Positions 56,500 through 64,000 of a stretch of DNA of 64,000 nt are shown here, in pieces. Source of the stretch: Anastrepha obliqua (Eukaryota > Arthropoda > Insecta > Diptera > Tephritidae). Below the pieces are notes generated by a model that was not told the origin of the DNA, ran no database searches, and saw only the letters and a program-made list of their open reading frames with translations. The translations under genes were made by a program, and so were the position numbers. The first letter of the stretch is position 1, and each line of letters opens with the position of its first letter. The stretch spans positions 87,298,001 through 87,362,000 of the forward strand of contig NC_072895.1 of assembly GCF_027943255.1 (NCBI RefSeq). The letters are read 5' to 3'.

Positions 56500-56960
56500 T
56501 TTTTTGTTCGTCGATGAAAAGCAATTTTTGTGGATGGTGTCTCTTATCGGCTAGACAGATCATGGCGATACTACATGATTTCTTCCCTAATAAACTGATA
56601 AGCCTTGTCGGTAACATATCCTGGTCCAGGCCGCCAGATATTTTCCCACAGATTTTTTTTCTGTGGCGGTACCTCAAAAGTAAAGTCCATGAAATAAACC
56701 CAGCCACCATCTCCGCGCTAAATGAAAATATTGTTTTGCGAGGTCAATGACGGGATGTCGGGGACATCGCTTATCTAACGAGTGGCATGGAGTACGTCGG
56801 CCAGATTTCAAAAGTTTATCCGACGTAATGGTCAACATTTGGAGGAAATAATTTAAAAAAAAATCTTCCTTCTTTGTCACAGTTATTGAAATAAACTTTT
56901 ATCACTGGTAACTATTTTTCAATTCAACCTTTAATTGCTAATTCTGCCTCCGGAGTTTCC
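56500..56960 (+). pseudogene. IS630/mariner-type transposase, C-terminal piece
   Basis: Open frame 56514-56750: LSARQIMAILHDFFPNKLIS, then NISWSRPPDIFPQIFFLWRY (usual NWPPRSPDLTPxDFFLWGY, with the third acidic position lost), KSKVHEINPATISALNENI and the C-terminal helices. Belongs to the same family as 13503-14030 and 31491-32044. The N-terminal half is absent and paired ends were not found. Confidence 0.7.
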
Positions 56961-57627
56961 GTAAAAAGCTTGCTCGAAGGGAGAATGCAAGAGGAACCGT
57001 TACTTACTTTGGTTGGACCGTCTGCCGGATAGCTGCAGCTTTTTCTGCGCGGCGCCCTTCCGTAACCGACCTCTTACATGATCGTAAATTGTACGTCCAG
57101 GAAGAGAGGCAGTCAGGACAATAAAAAGTACCATCCAGAAATGGATTTGCTATCTGCGCATCAGACGAGCAATATCACCAGTTGTGTAGCTATAGAGTCT
57201 TACAGCGAAATCATTAGCAAACTCTTATCCGAATTAGTTATCTTTAGGATTGTGGCAGAGTTAAATTGACAATGAGATAGTCAGTTAGGTGTAAGAAATG
57301 GCTACCAGTGAAGTGGGGTCTTGCCTCTAATTTTCTATTTTTGACCTCTTTTAAATGTCCTATGGCTTAGCCCAAATATGGTGTCCACATATAAGTAGAT
57401 AAACGGAGCTGCAAGATCCTTTTATTCCTGGAAGATGGTTTTAATGGTTTAATGAGTGAAATGAAATATATTTATCAGCTATTCCAACGTATGCTTGTGA
57501 TTTCTCATTGTTTAATACAAACCAATGATGACATCTCCCGGCTCGAACGTCGTAGTCTCTATTACTGCTTGTTAGATCTTTTAAAACTACCAAACAACCA
57601 AACATTTGATATAGAAACTTAGGTAGC
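56961..57627. other. Non-coding stretch
   Basis: No coding signal or repeat ends recognised. Confidence 0.45.
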
Positions 57628-57870
57628 TAGGTAGGTAAGTGAAATGGTTGAAGTACCAGTTTGGCACTCCCCAAGTAGGTTTAAAAGGGCGCTTGATACC
57701 ATTATAGGACCTCGAACGGGCAGATATCTATAGCCAACCAGAGCTGTTGATGTAATGGAGAAGATTGATGAGATTTAGGTTGGAGCACTGCCCCAGGCTG
57801 TCAAAGAAATGAGCACCCAGTGACCTTAGTCGCCAAACTCGGACATTTACAGAGAAAGTGCCCAATAGTT
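57628..57870 (-). repeat. LINE-B copy 3, 3' end only
   Basis: Minus-strand match to the last 240 bases of LINE-B copies 1 and 2: the GGGAGTGCCAAACTGGTACTTC block, the CTGTTGATGTAATGGAGAAG sequence near 57745 and the final frame encoding INLLHYINSSGWL. The tail is a decayed (CCTA)n at 57628-57642. Severely 5' truncated, as is common for LINEs. Confidence 0.8.
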
Positions 57871-58611
57871 TGAGTTAAATATAGTGGGGAATATTTACTC
57901 TTTATTAAAATACATATCTGCTGTAATTCCAGCACAACTGGTGAATCTCCGTACAAGCCCTGATAAGGGAATTGACATGCTTTTGAGGGTTTTGAAGGAA
58001 TCTGTTGGGGGTTTCATGATGGGCTCAAGTATTATACTAATTTAACTCTAGATCACTAACCACATTTCACGTACGTTAGTCGCAGTTGTCGAATCGACGA
58101 GTACAAATAATTTAGGGTTTTTGAACTTGCTAGCTTTTGGAGCCTGTGGCTGCTTGAGTTATAGCCTTCATTAGCAACGGAAAGTTTGCGAAAAAACCCT
58201 TACCACCTTAGCGTATTTTAAGTCATACCGACTGTCAAATAGCGCATTGGTTCTGACTAGAAAGGTATTAACAGTGGCTACCGTCCAACTTTATTCAAAC
58301 TCAATGGATAAGTTGACTTTCATGCTAGTTTGAAGAAAATCGCAGTACTTTCGGATAGATGGCGCTGTGATCGAAATGCCTATAAAAATTGTAGCTGTGA
58401 TCCGATTTCGTTCAAATGACTCTCACATTACCTGAGCGATCCGAATTTATGTACGAGTACGATTGTCAAACCAACAGCATTCCCTAAGATTATGTGGACT
58501 ATTTTATGCCGTTGCAACTACACCCACTTCTATGTGCTGGAATGCCTTCATTGACTGTCAATTAATTTTTCATCAGATTGAGCCGCGGCGAGCGTGTTCG
58601 GGTTTGCTAGT
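57871..58611. other. Non-coding stretch
   Basis: Nothing recognised. Confidence 0.4.
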
Positions 58612-58912
58612 ATAATACGAGGGTCGTTTAAAAAGTAGGTGCAAATCAGAGAGATAGCACTTCTGATGCGTATCGAGGTTACATTTAGTTAGTAGCATCT
58701 TTTGGAAGTGCACACACCAAGTTTCAGTCAGACCGGTCTATTTCCTTGTGTTTGGAAATGGACTTTTTTCATGACGATAACTCACTAGCTCATGCCTCAG
58801 CAGTTGTGAATGCAAAATTAATAGAAATAGAGTTCCAACTTATTTCACATCTGCCCTATTCTCTAAATTTATGTAGCTCCTTTTATCTGCATTTTTATGT
58901 CGAGCTGTTCCA
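58612..58912 (+). pseudogene. Mariner relic, deleted
   Basis: Begins with a mariner-like end, ATACGAGGGTCGTTTAAAAA (58615-58634), then jumps to the catalytic domain: MDFFHDDNSLAHASAVVNAK (58758-58817, usual HHDNAPAHSS with the second Asp kept) and LISHLPYSLNLCSSFYLHFY (usual PPYSPDLAPSDYFLF, third Asp lost). The N-terminal half and first Asp are deleted. It runs into a diverged SINE fragment. Confidence 0.75.
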
Positions 58913-59025
58913 AGACAAAAATGCACTCAGAGATTTACCAATGCCTGTCGTGGTGTGCTCGTTATTAGAAAAAACGATTGCTCTAATTTGATGTTTGATT
59001 TTTACAGTGGTTTCCGAATCAGACA
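58913..59025 (-). repeat. Diverged SINE fragment
   Basis: About 110 bases align with the middle of the tRNA-derived SINE (copy 1, about 10760-10850): ATGCACTCAGAGATTTACCA, then GTTATTAGAAAAAACG. The head with the promoter boxes and the tail are missing. Weak similarity only. Confidence 0.5.
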
Positions 59026-59954
59026 CAAATGCTATCAGCAACTGCGGCTACTTACACTCTACTTCTCTCTACTTCCAAAACACCCTGTATGCACCATGTC
59101 CAAAAGCACCTTGCAGCCTCGTTTAGCTTACTTTACCACATTACGAGTATCTATCGGCCAGCGTATCAATTTTCCAGCCATATATGAGTTATGGCTTTTT
59201 AAATGTGAGCTTGCAACGATGCATACACACACACACACATACGCACACAATCTTTGAAGCCATTCACATATGTATGAAGGCTTGTGTGGCAAAGCGTGGC
59301 GATTTTCATGCACTTAACAGAGATTTCCTGACTCCTTGCCTGTATGTAGGTAGTTGCCTCTTTACTCTTTTTCATGCAGCAAATTCTCGATTGATCGCTT
59401 TGGTTTAGGCCAAAATTTATTGCTAACATGCGTTTGCCCTTCACTCGATGGATTGTTTAGTGCAGAGTATGTAATTTCACATGGCTCCATTCAAACAATC
59501 CACTTGTTATTTTTTGGTAGATGGATGCCGGAATCGTAGTCGCGCACGAATTGTAATTGCCCTAATGGGGATGCGCCACTTTCCACGACCGGCCGTTGCT
59601 CATATGTTTGCCATGCAGGAACATGCTTGTGTGATACATAAGTGCGCATAGTTTACCATAGCAATGCAATTAACTAAATGTTGCGGGGGCGCAGAGAAGA
59701 GAGCAAATGAAAGAGTGAAGTAGACAAGGATGTTTAGTTGAGTTCACTTGGGAGATGCATGCGCATTGATTGGGTGTAAGCCATGATTATCGCCACGAAT
59801 GAATGAGATGTGAACTGACCAAGGCGTTCATACATCAATACCACGAGCTGGCTGAATGACTGGTTGGCTGGTTGGCTGACTGGCTGGCAGCTAGTGAATA
59901 GTTGAATTGCTGCATCATATTTAAGTATGCAGGTATGGGGTGTTTATTAGCTGC
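59026..59954. other. Non-coding stretch with simple repeats
   Basis: (CA)n at about 59222-59250 and a GACTGGTTGGCTGGTTGGCT-type imperfect repeat at 59858-59890. No exon recognised. Confidence 0.5.
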
Positions 59955-60254
59955 ATGCACGATACTGATAACTATGGTTTGAGAGCTGAGGAAGGTAAAC
60001 TGTATTGACATTTCTGTTTAGTGAGATTTGGATCAGGAATCGTTCACCGCCAGAACAATGCTTCTAAATTGTGGAAATGCACTTAAAAAAGAAATGAATT
60101 TGTTCGCGAAGTTCATAGAACGAAGTCTTGAAGAAGATGCCGAAACTTTCACGTAAGGATCTTGGCTTATGCGCCTTTAAATCACAGCTCGTGCAAGAAT
60201 TGAAGTGAAATAATCATCGTTTGCTCATTTACGATACATTTTTGTCGATTGAGC

Positions 60255-61326
60255 TTATTTAGATTTATTTCAACATGCCTCACCATCGATGAGAGAAGTC
60301 AAGCAGCTAACAGATCGTACGCGTCACTAACGAAACTCTTCAAATCGAAACTACTAAAAAGACAATGCAAATAGATTCTGTACAAAACCATCACTAGACC
60401 AGTCTTATGTTACGAATCTGAATCCCAGACGCTAATTGAAGCAAATAAAGCAAAACTGCAAAACTTTGAATGAAAAATACTCAGAAAAATTTTGGGAGCA
60501 ATCAAAGATCACGGCGAATGGCAAGGCGGATCTATTAAAGGTGGTATCGGTAAATCAGCTGATTTGTTTTTTTTCACCGTGTCAATGTAGCTGTCAGCCC
60601 AGAATGAAACAAAGCACATTCATTCTTTGTTTTCTATTTTGCCAATACTTTGCCTTGACAATCAAACGTACAAAACATTGTGGTTGTGTAAGGTGAAACG
60701 ACGAGCTAAAATAAAATATATAAATAATTGACGCGTACACTTCTCTTAGGTGTTTGGCAGAGCTCTTCCTCCTATTAGTGGCGTGCATCTTGATGTTGTA
60801 CCTCAAATGGAGGGGCCTACAGTTTTAAGCTTATTCCGGACGGCAGATATTTTTATGAGGAGCTTTTCATGGCAGAAATACATTTGGGATATGACATTGT
60901 CTGCCGAGGGGCGATCGCTATTAGAAAACACTTTTTCTTAATGTTGGTGGTTCACGAAGATTCGAACTTACGTCCTCCGAACGACTCCGAATGGTGTCAC
61001 GCACCAACCCATTCGAGTACGGCGGCCGAACGACGAGCTAGATCAACTTATAAATGGCGAAAATATTCAACGTTTCGTCAAAGCGCACCAGTTAAGATGG
61101 GTGGGTCATATAACAAAAATGGACGGCACGAGAGCGTAGAAGAAAATTGTAGAAGTCAGAGCGCTCAACGCTAGAGCTCAAGAAGACGAACTAGAAGAGG
61201 ACATCAATAAACTTGGGATAAGAAATCGGAAAAAATAGCAAGCGATCAATACGTTTGGAGATCCCACCTGCGACAGTTCAAAGCTCACAAAGAGCTGTAG
61301 TGCCAAAAGATGATGATGATGATGAT
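60255..61326 (+). pseudogene. LINE fragment (same family as 1685-2351), split by a SINE
   Basis: Left part: KLFKSKLLKRQCKQILYKTI, TRPVLCYESE and ILRKILGAIKDHGEWQGG (60310-60540). Right part resumes after the SINE with NDELDQLINGENIQRFVKAH and QLRWVGHITKMDG, then LEIPPATVQSSQRAVVPK and a (GAT)n tail at 61310-61326. About 150 bases between GEWQGG and the SINE (60545-60696) fit neither and may be a further small insertion. C-terminal blocks and the tail equal those at 1.7-2.35 kb. Confidence 0.75.
60709..61028 (-). mobile_element. tRNA-derived SINE, copy 4
   Basis: Perfect 12-bp target duplication AACGACGAGCTA (60697-60708 and 61029-61040). The minus-strand head has the Box A-like CCGTACTCGAATGGGTTGG and a changed Box B (AAGTTCGAATCTTC). 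AT-rich tail at 60709-60726. Removing the SINE and one copy of the duplication restores the LINE reading frame segment NDELDQLI. That is direct evidence of insertion order: LINE first, SINE second. Confidence 0.9.
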
Positions 61327-61500
61327 TCAGATTTATTGGAAAAAGTAATCAAAGATTGGACGATCGAATGGACCACGAAACTCGTAGCCAGGGCGAACAT
61401 TCACCGGATATTATCTTCAACAAATTAATGCCATGAAATTATCCACCAGATTATAGTAAAAAAACAATTCATTCCAACAACATTTCTGTTTTGTATTATT

Positions 61501-62244
61501 TTAAGTTCCCAAGCTCTTAAAAAAACACCCGTTAATACACAAATTCGTACGCAAGTAGTAGAGTTGTTGCGCAGCGTTCGAGTAGGTATCGAATAGGCAT
61601 TTAATGCCAAAGCTACGGGCCTTTTTTTGTGTTCCCCCCAAAACACTCGCATGTTTAGTTAGTTGTTGCTGAATTTATGCTCCTATTTGCTGTTAGCGTG
61701 TGAAAATGTTGTAATCGCCTCGCACGTGTTTCATCGTTTTTCCGACTTTCCTAAATATTTAGTGGTTTGCGTAATTTCTGGTCAATGGCCCTTTCCCTAC
61801 GAGAAATTTCGTAATGAGTGGTTGGGTAATTTAACTGCTAAATTTCCCTATCTATTTTTATATAATTCTTAATGGAGTTATTTTGATAATGAATTAAATT
61901 AATACAAATACAAAAATTCATTTTATAGTTAAAGGGAACATAGTTCCTGTTTCTGAGGATTTTATCCCTAAATCAGTCAATTTTTGAAATTTGTTTTATT
62001 TTATGTTTTGTGATGATAAATTCTGAAACCACTAACCAAATACATATAAACGTAATTTACAGCATTTATTTAAAGCCTTCACAACTATCAAAATGGCTTA
62101 TAACCAAAAGCGAGGAATTACTTTTTGGTCACGAAAAACTTCAAATTGTTCCAACAGTCAAACTTCGTTTAAGTATTTTTTCTTTGAATATTTCATTTTC
62201 CTGCTGCTCCATTATTTCGTTCATATTATAGTGACTTCTTTTGT
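61501..62244. other. Non-coding stretch
   Basis: AT-rich, several short frames, nothing recognised. Confidence 0.45.
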
Positions 62245-64000
62245 TTTGGTGGGTGAGGTAGGGTTCAAAATGCTTTCGCACTTACGAGGTGTGTTCAAAA
62301 AGTATCGCGAATTATGTTTTTATCAAATATTATTTATGTATTCATTAATATCAATTTTTCCCCCTTCAAAGTAATCCCCATGAGATATTATGCACTTGTG
62401 CCAACGTTTTTCCAATCTTCGAAGCACTTCAAAAAATCTTTTTTTTATCTTTTTCAGTTCCTCCTTCGATGCCGACTTTATCTCGTCAATCGTAGCGTAG
62501 CGTCGTCCTTTCATGGGCCTCTTCAGTTTCGGCAACAAGAAAAAGTCACAGGAGGCTGTGTGGTGTGTTGTTTTTGGCCAAAAAGCCGCGCACAAGCAAC
62601 AAAGTGTGAGCAGGAGCGTTATCGTGATGCAAGAGCTAATTTTTGTTCTTCCACAAATCGGGACGTTTCTGGTGGATTGCTTCGAGCAAATTGCGCATAA
62701 CATGCAGGTAATATTCTTTATTGACCGTTTTACCCCGTGGCAAGAACTCATGATGCACAACGGCCCTGTAATCGAAGAAAACGGTAAGCAAAACTTTTAC
62801 ATTCGACCGAACTTGCCGCGCTTTTTTCAGTGTTGGTTCGTGCGGCAGCTTCCATTGAGATGATTGGGCTTTAGTTTCCACGTCATAACCATAAACCCAC
62901 GATTCGTCACCAGTTATGACCCCCTGGGTCATCGCGGACAAAGTCCCACAACACATTAGCAATGTTCATGCGTTGCTGCTTTTGGTCGAAATTGAGCAGT
63001 TTTGGTACGAATTTTGCGGCGACCCATCTCATGCCCAAATCATTGAAAAAAATCGAATGGCACTCAGCAACTTCTCTAACGGTGATTCGACGATTGGCCA
63101 ATACCATTTTCTTCACTTCATCAATTTTGTCGTCTGTTGTTCAAGTGTTCGGGCGTCCGGCACGCTTTTTGTCATTCACATCTTCTCAGCCTTCTGAGAA
63201 CATTTTGCACCACCGATAAAGGTTGCTTTGGTCAAAGGATGTTCTCCGTATGACACAGTCAACATTCGGAATGCATCCGCACACTTAATTTCGTTTTTCA
63301 CACAAAATTTGATGATACTGGTTCTTTGATCCATCTTTTTGAATAGGTAAAAATCGAAGACGAGCCGAAACACGTCCCTTCCCCTCCTCTGGGGAGACTC
63401 CTTCCCGGGACTAGTTTCTGTATTATTTCGGGAGGGCCAAAACGGCATCCATAAAATACCAATTCTATTCACCCACTTCTGGGTCCAACATATTTGTAGC
63501 CAGCTTTCATGCTATAGGCTCGTCTTCTTGTGTCTCTATTTGTGCAGCTGCGCTTTGTTGCACTGTGTCGAGATCTATCTTTTTTTCATAGTACGTTCTC
63601 GATGTATTTCCTTACTGCGTTTTCAGCTGTTTTTCGCGTTCGAGCATTTTGATGATTATGTTGCTCGGCACGATGTCTCCAAGCACTGCTTCCTCACAGC
63701 ATATCTTTCCGCGAACCATCTGTTATAACTAAACAACGTGTGTTCAGCGTCATTGCTCCGCGCTTCGCAGGGATTGCTTACCTTGCCCATGCGGTATCTC
63801 CGGAAGTATCCGTGGCCCGAGAGGTATTGAGTTAAGAAGTAGTTCACTTCCCCGAAGTTCTTTGGGACCCATTTGCCTATTGATGAAATAAGTTTCGCCG
63901 TCCATCTGTCACTCGTTTCAGTATCCCATCGCCTTTGCCACCGCAGCATGATGATGACATATTTCTCTTTGGGCCATGAGGTCGGCGGGTATCTCCCCGC
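62245..64000 (-). pseudogene. LINE-D (R1-like) 3' region, interrupted by a mariner, running off the window
   Basis: Minus strand from the right edge: GEIPADLMAQRE (63998-63963, shifted), then the frame 63949-63656 with MLRWQRRWDTETSDRWTAKL, IGKWVPKNFGEVNYFLTQYL and SGHGYFRRYRMGK, the C-terminal region of R1/TRAS-type LINEs, and DAEHTLFSYNRWFAERY with the His/Cys end of the zinc element. The 3' UTR follows (63510-63370), is cut by the mariner, and resumes at 62284-62245 to the end GGTGGGTGAGG (minus CCTCACCCACC). The uninterrupted 3' UTR is at 32340-32577. Only part of the element is in view. Confidence 0.8.
62285..63350 (-). pseudogene. Mariner transposase in LINE-D 3' UTR
   Basis: ATG at about 63334 gives MDQRTSIIKFCVKNEIKCAD. 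Further pieces in order: KMVLANRRITVREVAE (helix-turn-helix), VITGDESWVYGYDVETKAQS (first Asp, 62920-62860), RQVRSNVKVLLTVFFDY, VNKEYYLHVMRNLLEAI, HHDNAPAHTLLLVRGFL (second Asp, in a shifted frame), then a damaged third region (HSLL for PYSPDLAPCDFF) and an intact end block ending SHGDYFEGGKID. The left terminal repeat GAGGTGTGTTCAAAAAGTA is at 62287-62305, matching that of 44254-44272. The right end is near 63350 (CTTTTTGAATAGG), imperfect and only a few bases before the ATG. At least four frame changes. Confidence 0.85.

Larger units (their letters stand above)
59955..61500 (+). pseudogene. IS630/mariner-type transposase relic split by LINE and SINE
   Basis: The left part (59955-60245) aligns with 11385-11530: TATGGTTTGA leader, GACATTTCTGTT, then RSPPEQCF-type start (the usual MNRLTPEQRL). 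It continues with LGLCAFKSQLVQELK, a block that precedes the second catalytic motif. The right part (61370-61500) holds WTTKLVARANIHRILS-like shifted C-terminus and the tail ATGAAATTATCCACCAGAT, matching the 11.8-kb copy. In between lie a LINE fragment (60255-61326) and, inside that, a SINE. The transposase core is absent. Confidence 0.65.

Overview
The window reads as animal nuclear DNA from a higher fly. It is AT-rich, with short open frames, intron-like signals and a dense load of class I and class II transposable elements. Three things point to a fruit fly of the family Tephritidae: the tRNA-derived SINE present in several copies, the many mariner relatives, and the CGGGTCGTTCCGG / GTT-repeat dispersed element. 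That placement is inference from remembered repeat families. No rRNA, tRNA, CRISPR array or bacterial-style operon was seen, and no host gene could be named. The only host-gene candidate is a possible 150-bp exon at 8403-8552.

Layout. 0-8 kb: LINE fragments, including two copies of one LINE family (here LINE-B) facing each other as a roughly 0.93-kb inverted repeat around a 1.4-kb spacer. A piggyBac-type MITE (6706-7305) splits a copy of LINE-A. 8-14 kb: possible host exon, a Tc1-like MITE, a SINE with a 12-bp target duplication, and three wrecked IS630/mariner-type transposases. 14.6-16 kb: a non-autonomous element with CACTRTGCAGCA ends and a nested inverted-repeat element. 17.0-19.7 kb: a piggyBac element that is complete at both ends. 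Its transposase has one frame break, and a perfect 206-bp tandem duplication covers its 5' leader, leader intron and start codon.

19.8-36.9 kb: a mosaic of LINE remnants (RT, RNase H and C-terminal zinc regions) from at least five families on both strands, one Tc1-like relic, one mariner relic and several C-terminal pieces of the IS630/mariner family. A possible solo LTR lies at 35.4-35.9 kb. 36.9-39.2 kb and 44.3-46.2 kb are mostly unique-looking non-coding DNA with simple repeats. 39.2-44.3 kb: a SINE abutting a mariner, R1-like LINE pieces and another mariner. 46.2-49.2 kb: a mariner inside a Tc1-like element, abutted by a third transposon. 50.6-56.9 kb: the second LINE-A copy, a mariner with both ends, and a LINE-C copy split by a different LINE. 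57.6-64 kb: the third LINE-B copy, a mariner relic, a three-layer nest at 59.95-61.5 kb, and an R1-like LINE running off the right edge with a mariner in its 3' UTR.

The genes do not form a pathway. The story is one of successive insertion. In several places paralogous copies within the window act as empty-site controls, so the order of insertion can be read directly. Dense, mixed-orientation, nested TE relics without genes suggest intergenic or intronic TE-rich DNA, pericentric heterochromatin, or possibly a piRNA-cluster-like locus. The last is only a hypothesis.
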